In this document: piece by piece, positions 53,001-61,858 of the stretch
Position numbering within the stretch: the first letter of the stretch is position 1
How the letters are laid out: each line of letters begins with the position of its first letter
NCBI GenBank assembly: GCA_964479465.1
Contig: CAYZMG010000009.1
Span: forward strand, 21,730-85,729
Length of the DNA: 64,000 bases
Source: CADCTB01 sp964479465
GTDB taxonomy: Bacteria > Actinomycetota > Acidimicrobiia > Acidimicrobiales > AC-14
Direction of reading: 5' to 3'
The notes under the pieces: generated by a model
Database searches by the model: none
What the model saw: only the letters and a program-made list of their open reading frames with translations
Told to the model about the DNA's origin: nothing
Translations under genes and position numbers: made by a program

Positions 53001-54683
53001 GGCCGGCCCGGCGACGTCGTGGGGCGGCGAATTTCCGGCCAGGTCGGCGGCGTAGGCGCGGAAGGCGTACCGCCAGCCGTACCGCAACCGGGGCAGGGAG
53101 CCGGGCGCGACCCTGCTCGAACTGGCCACCGGGTTCACGGGAGACGGGTCGGCCGGCGGCTCGGGCAAGACCTTCTCCTCGCCCCCCTCCTCCACGACCA
53201 CGTTGCCCGGGCGGGGCCCAGCCAGCGACCACCCCTCCCAGCCGGCGAGCACTTCGTGGGCGTGCCGGGGGGCGGCGGGCTGGTTGTCGGCCTGTGTCAG
53301 CGCCGCGCCCTGGAGGAACCCGACGTCGGGCACGCCGTCGAGCACCCGGCCGGCGCCGTCGATGTCGACGGTGAGCAGGCGCTGGTGCAGCGAGTGCCAG
53401 TCGCCGCTCTCGTCGTCCCACACCTCGAGACGGATGCCCCGGCTGACCTGCTCCAGTGTGAGCGGCGGCGCTTTGCCGGCCAGCAGCGCATTGTCCTTGG
53501 CGGCGGCGTCGTCGAGTCGGTCGTGGAGCATGGCCGCCCGATCGGGACGGGCGATCCCGAAGCCGGTGGCCCGCAGGCTCGGCGGCGCCGACGTCTCGGC
53601 GTCGCCGTTGTTCTCCGCCGCCACCAGACGGGGCACGGTGCGGACGAACTGCTCGAGCTTCAGGCCGGACGCGTCCGGGTCGAGGTCGAGGACGGTGAAG
53701 CGGTCCTCGTCGCCCAGGCGGAGCATGGCGATCTCGAAGTCGCCTGAGGCCGAGTTGGCGGTGAAGGTGGACCCGAGGACGCGGCACGAGACGCGGGGCT
53801 GGCGCTTCACCGGGTTGTCCGGTCCGGGCAGCAGCACGTCTCCCTGCAGCCAGACGAGGCCGGTCAGCAGCGCGGGCTTGTCGATCCGCAGGTCGATCAC
53901 CAGCCCGAGCCGGCGCAGGAGGGGCGAGAGGTCGCCGAGCATCCCCGCCCGTTCGTGGAAGTCGGGGTCCGGCTTCCTGACGGGCGTCACCGCCGCACCC
54001 GGGCTGGGACGTTCGGCGTAGAGGCGTTGCTCCTCGGGGCGTTGGTAGTACCGGCGGGCCAGGTCGACGTCGGCCACCAGCCGGGCCAGCGGCTGGTTTC
54101 CCGTGGCCCTCGGCGTGTCGTTGAAGCCCCGGCCGATCATGGCGTCGATGCTCTTGCTGATGACCTGGTCGAAGCCGCCGTCGATGATCTGCGACAGCGG
54201 CAACTCACGCCGGTCGAGGCCCAGCGTACGGAGGAGCAACTCGACGAAGAGGTTGCCTTCGGCGCTCGGCGGCGCCACCGGGGAGGAGACGATGGACGCC
54301 CCGTGCACCAGCAGTGCGTGCTGCTGCATCCGGTGAGCCGGGAACGTGCGCCATGGCACCGCGGTGTGGTCGGGGACCTTCCACGGGCGCACCGGGAAGG
54401 ACGCGGGGAACACCCGCGGCCACAGCGCGGCATCGAGCTTGTCGAGGACGGGTGTGACCGGGATCTCGACGCTCGTCCCGTCGGCCCGCCCGCCTCGGAG
54501 CCGAATCTCCGCTCCCCTGCCGGTCAGGGTGGCGGTCCAGTCCCCGACCCGCGGGAACTCGCTCATGGTGCCTTCGGCCCGGTCGGGCGTGAGCCGGTGG
54601 GTGACGAACAGGGACACGTGGAACGCCTCGTCGGCCGCCGCCGAGTACGGCAGGGCGGTCACGAGGAAGGACTCAGTTGCCAC
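50088..54683 (-). CDS. Giant uncharacterised protein A (1531 aa)
   Basis: Not recognised. About 1531 residues from GTG 54683, which overlaps the upstream giant gene's stop by 11 bases; a longer frame to 54953 reads through that gene. There is no signal peptide and no clear membrane helix. Composition suggests mainly beta structure with scattered helices. A conserved-looking block sits at ~1340-1390 (LWFVDVALDPATAFWPFVRL and VHVCDYAQLAPER), and WMWWLTPSAEVRLVHAVPRP occurs in the middle. There is no nucleotide-binding or protease motif. It is cotranscribed with giant protein B, so the two most likely form one complex. No other neighbour suggests a role. Confidence 0.75.
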   Translation of the reverse strand: MATESFLVTALPYSAAADEAFHVSLFVTHRLTPDRAEGTMSEFPRVGDWTATLTGRGAEIRLRGGRADGTSVEIPVTPVLDKLDAALWPRVFPASFPVRPWKVPDHTAVPWRTFPAHRMQQHALLVHGASIVSSPVAPPSAEGNLFVELLLRTLGLDRRELPLSQIIDGGFDQVISKSIDAMIGRGFNDTPRATGNQPLARLVADVDLARRYYQRPEEQRLYAERPSPGAAVTPVRKPDPDFHERAGMLGDLSPLLRRLGLVIDLRIDKPALLTGLVWLQGDVLLPGPDNPVKRQPRVSCRVLGSTFTANSASGDFEIAMLRLGDEDRFTVLDLDPDASGLKLEQFVRTVPRLVAAENNGDAETSAPPSLRATGFGIARPDRAAMLHDRLDDAAAKDNALLAGKAPPLTLEQVSRGIRLEVWDDESGDWHSLHQRLLTVDIDGAGRVLDGVPDVGFLQGAALTQADNQPAAPRHAHEVLAGWEGWSLAGPRPGNVVVEEGGEEKVLPEPPADPSPVNPVASSSRVAPGSLPRLRYGWRYAFRAYAADLAGNSPPHDVAGPANALPPAEKRKEQRPPFDMKVAAAHGQELLAGKPHEATVSSRLKDAPVPVDAVREQLRVLRPRPVDGPGRGTGVPGVDLDGVRLTGVREVDDVVATRLAASSGAAFAAGVDRRGRIETAFARATDESPHLLRRTDVQSSPALYGAALSSLALGQVGLLPAVGKRGGLSIAQLLALLGQVVSTPRPFLRWDPIVEPATVPRHPYTEGESLLRLVIRSGVEQAAPGDLAVTLVPPATYAAQVLAAHPGLDLGWREDSQRHLAAPKTSQFEAELHGAFDFAIGGGSPADLRTALGIALRESGTFFSETVADVANPGQRLPQPGVRFVVSPTAETPEHATPADLPLGKAPTPGQYVVHDVDELVLPYLPDPLAAGVSLTFPDAGKDHRLTGLLAMEGTTLRYPGAWPSPTPLRLVLEAGAELSAEVEGHVVRMTVPPGEHLRMRMSTCLDRESLELLGLWRSISPAAQADPVLAEAAADGWMWWLTPSAEVRLVHAVPRPVEVPRPTVLVPSRSEGDTEVTLFGAVDVHGPSTDRIDMEATWKEWVDDVAKPEPEEVTVVAAAFGSEVGYDEDLVVLAGADATVPFPGGPLRVHQSVHKMGDTRHRDVDYSVRATTRYREYFSPQVTPTVDDLSVVGPVRRIDVPSSARPAKVVVRDILPLFRWDERTEPAQPFGLRRTRRAGLRVYLDRPWYTTGNGELLGVVLASGTDVGLQGSVSQWGGDPVWLQQGPASRSALPLIDVLHLFGLDDRPVPGRPVGRPVTLPLVDVTGRPTVRVLGYTPEFSRDRNLWFVDVALDPATAFWPFVRLAVARYQPSSLPGLHLGPVHVCDYAQLAPERIATLTRPDDRHARVIVTGPIGLPTLPSRTAAETFLDVVDASRRVRARLERRDPAVGTDLGWVTVAHETLPILGAAGPVITWSGQLELPTALPPRTPGNESDWRVTVEEWEFLPADPLGVERPGFEPRMIYADHFPL

Positions 54684-57600
54684 CGGACACCTCCGCGAAC
54701 GCGGCGCAGTACTCCGCCCACGCCGGCGAGCTGCCGTCGGGGAGGACGCCGATCTGCTCGGCGAGCGTAGGGTCCTGGTTCGAGCCGGCGAGCCGGCGCT
54801 CGCACGACACGGTGACGGAGAACGAGAAGAAGAAGACCTCGACCTCGATCTCGATCGACGCCCGCCCGACCATCTTCCCGGTGTCGAACTCGTAGGTGAG
54901 TGAGAGTTCGAGGGTGATGGACGCGGAGATGAGGCCGAGCACGTCGACCTCACCCCGGATGCGGAAGTAGCCGGTGAGGCTGCCGGCCTGCGCCTCGAGC
55001 CGGAGGTAGATCCCGACCATGATCGAGACCGAGCCCGATGCCACCCCGAGGTTGATCGACAGGCAGGCGCCGGCTTCGAGCGACATCTCGAGCAGGACCA
55101 GGCCCTTGGGCGACAGCCGGATGCCGACGAACCCCCCGCCGCCGATCATCATCACCGTGAGGCGGAACGGCTTCTCGCGGCTGCAGAAGTGGAAACCGAC
55201 GGTGAGGGCTTCGTCGCCCAGGAACGGCACCCGGACGTCGGCGCCCAGGCTGATGTTCTCCAGCGCGAAGACGCCGACCGCCACCGCCGGCAGGGCCAGG
55301 TCGAAGCCGGCGACCACGCCGTCGGTGCTGACGTCGAGGTAGGGCGGGTCGGAGAAGGCGTCGAACGGGATCAGATCCTTCAGCGTCTCGATGAAGCTGA
55401 GGACGCCGACGAACTCGATGCCGCGGAACGCCACGTCGACTTCGGGCTTGCGACCGGACGCGGCCCGGAACGCGATGCGGTCGAAGGCGAGGCGCATGAG
55501 CGGCGCGGTCGGAAACAGGTTCAGGGCGAAGTCGCGCAGTTCGGCCAGGACGTCGATGCCGACGCCGGCGGCTCCCGAAGCCCGCGCCTCCACCGACAGG
55601 AAGAACCCGTCGGGTCGGACGATGAACAGCGCATCGTCGTCGGCGACGTCGGGGAAGTTGGTGAGCGTCGGCCGCCACGTGAAGCTGGCCTTGACGGACA
55701 TGCCCGAAGGGTCGATGCCGTTGACGAACTGGGTGATGAGGTTGATCGTGGCCGCGATGTCGGCCGCATCAAGCACCGGGTCGAGGACGTTGACCAGCCG
55801 TTCCAGCTCGGCCTTCACCGGCGCCGGCAGCGGCGAATCGCTGACGATGCCCTTCAGGGTGCCGACGACGCCGGCCAGTGTGTTCAGCGCGCCAGAGACC
55901 GCGGCGGTCACGTCGGCCACCGACGAGGGGGTCTCGATGTCGAGAAGGTCTCCGACCTTGTCGACCAGGTCGTCAACCGCGTCTTCGAGCTGGGTGCGGA
56001 TGTTGTCGATGGCGGTGCGCGCCGCCTGGGCCTGTGCCTTCAAGGCGGTGGTCGCCCCGTTGGCGGCGTCGTCGGCCAGCCGGTCGATGCTGCGCACGAC
56101 GACCCCCCGCAGCTCGTCCAGATCGGCGAGAAGAGAGGCGATGCGGTCGAGCTGCTCGGTGATGAACTTCGGCGCACCGTCGAGACCGACGGCGGCGAGG
56201 ATGTCGGTGAGCTCGAAGAGGCCGAACAACTTCGGGAGCACTCCAGCCAGGAACTTGTCCGGGTTGAACTTCTGCGCCGCCGGCTTGTTGACCAGGTCGT
56301 CGATGTCGCCGACGGCGCCAAGCGCCCTGGACAGGCCCCGGATGGGCAGGTCGGGCTGCACGAACCCGCCCGCCCTATCGGTGCCCGCGCCGAAGGTGAT
56401 TGTCTCCACGTTCTTGAGGGCGAGGAAGACCTGGGCCTCGGCGTTGACGCCCGAGAAGCCGGCGCTGAGGTAGGGAGCGGCATAGCTGACCTGGGTCGCA
56501 GGAGCCGCCGGCGCCAGGTGGCGCATGGCGGGCACGACCACCTCGGCGTTCTCCAGGGAGGGCGTCGACGTCAAACTGCCCGACGGGCCCGGCTCCCCGA
56601 CGAAGCGCAGCACCGCCGTCTCGAGCGACGTGTCGCCCGCCTTGGTGGTGGCTGCGTACGCCACCGACTGGGCGCCGGCGTCGATGTCGCGCTCGGGGGC
56701 GTTCACGTAGGTGCTCTTGATCAGGCCGGCCGGGAAGTCCGCATCCGGCAGCTGTGCCCCGACGAACAGCAGCGGCGTCTGCACTCGCACCCGGCGCCCT
56801 GCATGGTCGATCGAGTCGAGGGTGAACGCGAACTTGCCGCTGCTGACGATCGGCCAGAAGAGGAGGTCACCGCCGGGCGAGTCCGGCGCTCCCAGTATCG
56901 GATCGAAGATGTCGGGGGTGACCAGCGGTCGCACGGACACCTGCCGGAACGGCATGCGACGGTCGTCGAAGGTGCGCACCGGCTGGCCGACGACGATGAA
57001 CTTGCGCTGGTAGAGGTACGCCTTCGGATTGGCGCCCTCGAGGATCTTGCGCTCGGTCACCTTCACCAGCGAGGCGCGGAAGCCGAAGGGGAAGAGGTAG
57101 CCGGGATAGACGACCTGCACGAACTGGTCGCGCCCCATCGGCGCCTCGTGGTCCCAGGACTCGATCGATCCGACCTTCTTCTTGGCGTATGGCTGGATCT
57201 CCCAGCGGCCGTGGATGTCGAGGTAGGCGCCGAGGGAGGACAGGTACAGCCGCTTCACGTCGACGGGCTCGGGCGGGGCGATGGCAGGGTCGGCGGTCTG
57301 GCGGACGAGGATCACCCGGTCGCGCGGATTCAGCGACATGCGGAACGGCGATTCCCCGAGCGGCGCGTCCTCGTCGGGAGCGAGGAACTCCTTGTCGCGC
57401 GCCCAGATGGCGCGCACCAGCCGTTGAGGGTTGCGCGTCTCGTCGACGGACACGGTGCCGTCGTCCGGGTCGACCCGGCGCACACCCAGGCGGCTGTGCC
57501 ACAGCTCCACCCGATGCGGGTCGGTCGGCGCGGACGCGACCGCCGGCGAGTGGGCGAACCCTCCCAAGCTGCTGGGCGAGAGGACGAGCCGGAACGGCGC

Positions 57601-58467
57601 CTCGATGGCGGTCTCGTCGTCGCCCGGGATTCGGGGCCGGGCCCGGACCGGCCGGCGCACGGGAGCGGGCATGAGCAGGTCGCCAAACCCCCGCCCGAAC
57701 CGCGCACCCCCCACTTTTGTGTCGATGGGCGAGCGGGCCAGGTCCCGCCCGGACAGGTCGATCGCGGTCTCCTCCGACAGGATCGCCCGGGCGGTGCGCA
57801 GCGACGTGGCGGTGGCCAGCACCGAGGCCACGCCGCCGGCCGCCGCCGCATCTCTCTTCTTCGCTGCCCGCGCCTTCGTGGCTGGCGTGGTGAGCACGAG
57901 CATGCCCGCCGGCGTCCGGGCCAGCACGAGGCCGCCGGTCAGCTCGGCGACGGCGACGATCGGGCCGAGTTTGGCGGCGATCCCGCGCGGCGTGGCGACC
58001 GGGGCGACGAGGAGCGGCAGCCGCGACAACGCGGCCAGCACTCCCTCGATGCTGTAGGGGATTCGCTCGTCCTCGGGAACGGCGAAGACGAGTCTCGAGC
58101 CGCGGGCGGCGAAGGCGGCGATGGGGGGCGCCTCAGGTGGCTCGGGTGGGTCGTTCGGCGGTACCGGCTCGACCCGGAAGTACGCCTTCTCGCCGAGGTG
58201 CTGGAACGGGAAGCGGACCTCCAACCGGCTCTCGGCACTGGTCGGCATGAGCGCGGGACCGGTGCGAGTGCTGGCCAGGTCGACGTCCCAGCACAGCACG
58301 TCGAGGACGACCAGGTCCTCGGGCCGCAGGATGCGGAACCTGCGGGTCGCCGTGGCCAGCGTGGCTCCGAGCTCGGCGCCGAGATGCTCCGGATCGGCGT
58401 CGAACTTCAGGCGCGCCGGCTTGGCGACACGCCGCTGCTTCTTCGGACCCTGCCCTCCACCAGGCAT
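54673..58467 (-). CDS. Giant uncharacterised protein B (1264 aa), helical core and hydrophobic beta C-terminus
   Basis: Not recognised. 1264 residues from ATG 58467, which follows an AGGGGGGA site. The first ~730 residues are mixed alpha/beta. Residues ~735-920 form a long helical region (LDRIASLLADLDELRGVVVR and later heptads). The C-terminal ~340 residues are amphipathic beta strands of strikingly regular alternation, e.g. GSVSIMVGIYLRLEAQ, GEVDVLGLISASITLELSL and ASIEIEVEVFFFSFSVTVS. There is no signal peptide. Such alternating strands occur in beta-helical, lipid-binding or phage-tail-like proteins, but no family could be named. It is the first gene of a two-gene unit with protein A, divergent from the TPR gene. 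Confidence 0.75.
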   Translation of the reverse strand: MPGGGQGPKKQRRVAKPARLKFDADPEHLGAELGATLATATRRFRILRPEDLVVLDVLCWDVDLASTRTGPALMPTSAESRLEVRFPFQHLGEKAYFRVEPVPPNDPPEPPEAPPIAAFAARGSRLVFAVPEDERIPYSIEGVLAALSRLPLLVAPVATPRGIAAKLGPIVAVAELTGGLVLARTPAGMLVLTTPATKARAAKKRDAAAAGGVASVLATATSLRTARAILSEETAIDLSGRDLARSPIDTKVGGARFGRGFGDLLMPAPVRRPVRARPRIPGDDETAIEAPFRLVLSPSSLGGFAHSPAVASAPTDPHRVELWHSRLGVRRVDPDDGTVSVDETRNPQRLVRAIWARDKEFLAPDEDAPLGESPFRMSLNPRDRVILVRQTADPAIAPPEPVDVKRLYLSSLGAYLDIHGRWEIQPYAKKKVGSIESWDHEAPMGRDQFVQVVYPGYLFPFGFRASLVKVTERKILEGANPKAYLYQRKFIVVGQPVRTFDDRRMPFRQVSVRPLVTPDIFDPILGAPDSPGGDLLFWPIVSSGKFAFTLDSIDHAGRRVRVQTPLLFVGAQLPDADFPAGLIKSTYVNAPERDIDAGAQSVAYAATTKAGDTSLETAVLRFVGEPGPSGSLTSTPSLENAEVVVPAMRHLAPAAPATQVSYAAPYLSAGFSGVNAEAQVFLALKNVETITFGAGTDRAGGFVQPDLPIRGLSRALGAVGDIDDLVNKPAAQKFNPDKFLAGVLPKLFGLFELTDILAAVGLDGAPKFITEQLDRIASLLADLDELRGVVVRSIDRLADDAANGATTALKAQAQAARTAIDNIRTQLEDAVDDLVDKVGDLLDIETPSSVADVTAAVSGALNTLAGVVGTLKGIVSDSPLPAPVKAELERLVNVLDPVLDAADIAATINLITQFVNGIDPSGMSVKASFTWRPTLTNFPDVADDDALFIVRPDGFFLSVEARASGAAGVGIDVLAELRDFALNLFPTAPLMRLAFDRIAFRAASGRKPEVDVAFRGIEFVGVLSFIETLKDLIPFDAFSDPPYLDVSTDGVVAGFDLALPAVAVGVFALENISLGADVRVPFLGDEALTVGFHFCSREKPFRLTVMMIGGGGFVGIRLSPKGLVLLEMSLEAGACLSINLGVASGSVSIMVGIYLRLEAQAGSLTGYFRIRGEVDVLGLISASITLELSLTYEFDTGKMVGRASIEIEVEVFFFSFSVTVSCERRLAGSNQDPTLAEQIGVLPDGSSPAWAEYCAAFAEVSGGN

Positions 58468-58600
58468 ATCCCCCCTGGGCGCTGACCGTACTCCGGGCCG
58501 TCGCGCGGGCCAACGAGTTCGCACGCCATCGGCGACGAGTGCCCGCTCACGCCGCTCCCCCGGCCGTGCGCCGAGAACGCAGCCGCGGTTGAATACGGCG

Positions 58601-59773
58601 GTGGGCGGCATCTACGGCGATCTCACCGAAGGCGAGCGAGCGTTCCTCGTCGCGGTCTCGGTGTTCGTCGGAGGCTTCACGCTCGAGGGGGCACGGCACG
58701 TCTCTGCCGCCGCCGACATCGGTGAGGTGGCTGCCGACGACGTGGTGGCCGACCTGGTGCGCCGCTCGGTCATCTTTGAGGCCGGTGTCCCGACGAGGTA
58801 CAACCTCCCCGACGATGTCCGTGACGCGCTCGAGGATCTGCAGGCGTCGCCGAAGTACGACCACATCCGGGAGGAGCACCTGGACTGGTGCCGCTCCTAC
58901 GCTGAGCAAGGCGCAGCCGCGCTCGACGGTCCCGGACAGCACGCGTGGCTCGATGCACTCGAGGACGAGCACGACAACTTCCGAGCCGCACTGGAGTGGG
59001 GGACGGCCCGACGAGACTGCGAAGCCGCTCTCGGACTTGCGGCGGCACTGGGACGGTTCTGGGAGGTGCGGAGCCATGTCGCTGAGGGGCGGAGGTGGCT
59101 GGACCGCGCCCTGGGGAAGAACCCGGGGGCGCCGCCGATGGCCCGGGCCAGGGCAGCCAGCTCGGCTGGGCTCCTGGCCTTTCGTGGCAGTGATTACAGC
59201 GCCGCCCGGACGAGCTACGAGGAGAGTCTTGCCCTTCACTGGAGTGCGGACGACCGGTTGGGCGCCACCGGCGTCCTTCATGCTCTGGGCAACGTCGCCT
59301 TCCAACGGCGAGACTGGGAAGAAGGGCGGCGGTTGTTCGAGGAGAGCCTGGACATCGGGCGTCAACTCGGCGACGACCGGGTGATCGCTGCGTCCCTAAC
59401 GAACCTGGGAGCGGTGGCCGAGGTGCAGGGAGATCACGGCTCCGCCCGAGCGCTCTACGACGAGGCTCTGGGCCTTTGGCACACCCTCGGTGACAGCTAC
59501 AACGCGGCTTCCGTTCTCGCCAACCTCGCCGAGGTGGCTCTGGCCGAGCGCGACCTGGCGGGCGCCCGAGCTCTGGCCTCCGACGCGCTCGATGCACGGC
59601 GGCTGGTTGGAGACAAGGCCGGGATGGCCTCCGTCCTCCGACTGCTGTCCGTCGTCGCCCTGAAGCAGCGCGACGTCGATGCCGCACGTTCGTTCGAGGC
59701 GCAACGCCGTACGTTGGTCGGAGAGACCGAGGGAAGCTGGCTGGCGCGCTTCAGACGACGCGCCCGTCCTTGA
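58601..59773 (+). CDS. TPR protein resembling the C-terminal half of an NB-ARC/LuxR-type regulator
   Basis: 390 residues. The opening YGDLTEGERAFLVAVSVFVG with GFTLEGARHV matches the winged-helix region after the NB-ARC domain in AfsR/LuxR-type regulators. About six TPRs follow, e.g. GVLHALGNVAFQRRDWEEGR and ASLTNLGAVAEVQGDHGSAR. The NB-ARC domain is absent and there is no C-terminal LuxR helix-turn-helix. Starts possible are GTG 58601 or TTG 58589. It may be a trimmed-down scaffold, or a 5'-deleted gene. It is divergent from giant protein B, separated by 133 bases. The 3' end overlaps the ABC ATPase gene by 23 bases, tail to tail. Confidence 0.7.
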   Translation: MGGIYGDLTEGERAFLVAVSVFVGGFTLEGARHVSAAADIGEVAADDVVADLVRRSVIFEAGVPTRYNLPDDVRDALEDLQASPKYDHIREEHLDWCRSYAEQGAAALDGPGQHAWLDALEDEHDNFRAALEWGTARRDCEAALGLAAALGRFWEVRSHVAEGRRWLDRALGKNPGAPPMARARAASSAGLLAFRGSDYSAARTSYEESLALHWSADDRLGATGVLHALGNVAFQRRDWEEGRRLFEESLDIGRQLGDDRVIAASLTNLGAVAEVQGDHGSARALYDEALGLWHTLGDSYNAASVLANLAEVALAERDLAGARALASDALDARRLVGDKAGMASVLRLLSVVALKQRDVDAARSFEAQRRTLVGETEGSWLARFRRRARP

Positions 59774-60416
59774 GCCTGAAGGTGACGTCGGTCTTGCCGG
59801 CGATGGACATGTCGTGGGTGACGGTCACGATCGTCGTGTTCATCGTTTGGGCCAGGCTGTGCAGCAGGTTGAAGATCATCCTGCCTGTCTGACTGTCGAG
59901 GTTGCCGGTCGGCTCGTCGGCGAGGATCACGCTCGGTCGGTTGGCGAGCGCCCGGGCGATCGCCACCCGCTGCTGCTCCCCGCCGGAGAGCTTGGCAGGC
60001 CGGCGCTGCTGCTTGAGGCCATCGAGCTCGACCCGGGCCAGCAGCTCGGCGGCGCGGGCTTTGCGGTCGGCTCGCTTGTCCCCCATCAACTCCATGGGCA
60101 GCATGACGTTCTCGAGGGCGGTGAGGTTGGGGACGAGGTTGTAACCCTGGAAGACGAAGCCGATCTTGGAGCGCCGGTACTTCGTCAGCCCGCTGGAGGG
60201 GACGGCCGTGAGATCCTGGCCGTCGACCTCGATGCGGCCGGAGGTGGGCTTGTCCAAGGCGCCGAGGAGGGCCAGCAGCGTGCTCTTGCCACTGCCGCTC
60301 TTGCCGACGATGGAGGCGAACTGACCTTGCTGGATCTCCAAGCTGACATCGTCGAGCGCCTTCACTCTGGCGTCGCCCGACTGGTATTCCTTGGTGACGT
60401 TCGTGGCGCGCAGCAT
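59751..60416 (-). CDS. MacB-type ABC transporter ATP-binding protein
   Basis: 221 residues. Walker A is GKSGSGKST, the Q-loop is FVFQGYNLVPNLTALENV, the signature is LSGGEQQRVAIARALA, Walker B is VILADEPTGNLDSQTGR and the switch is VTHDMSIAGKTDV. It is closely similar in layout to the ATPase at 40.3 kb, though that one is longer. Its gene begins 1 base after (overlapping) the permease stop. Together they form a MacB-like exporter or mechanotransmission complex. No partner membrane-fusion protein is present. Confidence 0.92.
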   Translation of the reverse strand: MLRATNVTKEYQSGDARVKALDDVSLEIQQGQFASIVGKSGSGKSTLLALLGALDKPTSGRIEVDGQDLTAVPSSGLTKYRRSKIGFVFQGYNLVPNLTALENVMLPMELMGDKRADRKARAAELLARVELDGLKQQRRPAKLSGGEQQRVAIARALANRPSVILADEPTGNLDSQTGRMIFNLLHSLAQTMNTTIVTVTHDMSIAGKTDVTFRLKDGRVV

Positions 60417-61858
60417 CAGTCGGCCCTCAGCACTTCGGCGGGCCGTACCCGGGCCAGGAGGAGCGACGGGATGGCGCTGCCGGCGAGAGCGATGAACACC
60501 GCCGCAGCCAGTCCGTAGAGCACGACGTCCCAGCCGGCGGCGACCCGGATGTTGGCCAGGTTCAGCCGTTGGGCGACGCCGGCCCCGCCCGGCCCCGCGC
60601 CGGGGCCCGCAGCGGCCCCGGGCCCTGGGCCACCACCCCCCTGCAGGCGGGGGATGTTCGCCGCCCCTGGGAACTGGCCGGCTGGTCCCTGTCCCCCGGC
60701 GTTCGGGCCTACAGCCGTCGCCGTGGCGCTGGCCGTGCTGTTGTTGACCAGGAGCTTGGTGACGGGGTTGCCGCCCACCACCCCGATCAGCAGGCCGATG
60801 ACAGCGGCGGCCAGAGTGAAGGTCACCGCTTCGACCATGAACTGGCGCATCACCGTGGAGTTTGACGCGCCGATGGCCTTCAGCACGCCGATCTCGCGGC
60901 GGCGCTCCCTGACGATCATCAGCATGGTGAGGAAGATGATGACGGCGCCGGCGCCGACCGCCCCGGCCAGGCTGTAGAGCGAAATGCTCTTGATGTTCTT
61001 GAGAGGCTCCAGCGCCTGGCTGGAGGTGTCCGCCTCGCTGGTGACGTCGGCGGCATCGCCCAGCGTGGTCTTAATGGCCGTCGTCGTCGGCTCCAGATTG
61101 GTGATCGAGTCCACCTGCACCACGGCCTGGGTCACCGCGTCGGCCTGTTCCGACACCCGCTGAATGGTCGAAAGGGGTGCCACCAGGGTGCTGTCGCCGA
61201 ACCGGTTGCCGCCGGTGTCGAAGATCCCGGCCACCGTGAAGTCGGTGCCATAGGCTTGGAAGGTCGAGCCGACGGTGAGGTTGTTCTTGGTGGCCAGGCC
61301 GGCGCCGAGGAGGGCGACGTTCTCGTTCGAACCCGCCGGGAACGCCGCGCCCGCCGTCAGGCTGACGTCGGCGCCGGCGCCGAAGGTCTGCAGGTTGGTG
61401 GGGTCGTTCGTGCCGACGACCACGATCGGCGCCGAAAAGGCGCCGGCGCCGGGACCGCCGTTGGGCTGGGGAATCTGCGTAGGTGCGTTGGCGCCCCGCT
61501 GCGCGCGGGCCCCGAGGGCGCCGAGCTCGAGGGCGGACTGCAGGTTGGTGTCGGTGGCGGTGAGACGGTCATTGAGCGTTTCGGTGACCGCCACCACATG
61601 GGGCAGGGCGTGGATGGACGCGAGCTGGCTCCCGGTAAGAGGGTCGCCGCCGCCGGCGAAGCCCCGCACCCCGGCAGGGGAGATGGTGATGATGTTGCCG
61701 ATCGAGGCCTGGACCGAGTCGATCCTGGCCTGTACGGCATGGCGGGCCAGGAGCATGGTGAGCGCCAGCCCGACGCTCAATCCCAGGATGACGACGATGG
61801 AGACGGTGCGGACGCTGTTGCGGAAGGCGTTCCGCACGCCGCGGGCCAAGACGCTCAA
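60416..61858 (-). CDS. MacB/FtsX-type ABC permease with Gly/Pro-rich insert
   Basis: 480 residues. One N-terminal helix, an outer MacB_PCD-like domain (~45-270), and three C-terminal helices with IVRERRREIGVLKAIGASNS (FtsX motif). A Gly/Pro/Ala-rich insert (~378-425) precedes the last helix: GGGGPGPGAAAGPGAGPGGA is its core. The insert is unusual for this family and lies in the loop between the second- and third-last helices, probably outside. Transcribed with the ATPase downstream. Confidence 0.88.
   Translation of the reverse strand: MSVLARGVRNAFRNSVRTVSIVVILGLSVGLALTMLLARHAVQARIDSVQASIGNIITISPAGVRGFAGGGDPLTGSQLASIHALPHVVAVTETLNDRLTATDTNLQSALELGALGARAQRGANAPTQIPQPNGGPGAGAFSAPIVVVGTNDPTNLQTFGAGADVSLTAGAAFPAGSNENVALLGAGLATKNNLTVGSTFQAYGTDFTVAGIFDTGGNRFGDSTLVAPLSTIQRVSEQADAVTQAVVQVDSITNLEPTTTAIKTTLGDAADVTSEADTSSQALEPLKNIKSISLYSLAGAVGAGAVIIFLTMLMIVRERRREIGVLKAIGASNSTVMRQFMVEAVTFTLAAAVIGLLIGVVGGNPVTKLLVNNSTASATATAVGPNAGGQGPAGQFPGAANIPRLQGGGGPGPGAAAGPGAGPGGAGVAQRLNLANIRVAAGWDVVLYGLAAAVFIALAGSAIPSLLLARVRPAEVLRAD

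Noticed and set aside
55189..58485. 1098-residue open frame on the plus strand opposite giant gene B
   Set aside because: Antisense frames are commonly open in very GC-rich genes. It is low-complexity (rich in Gly, Arg, Asp, Val) with no domain, and the minus strand has family-like structure and a proper start.
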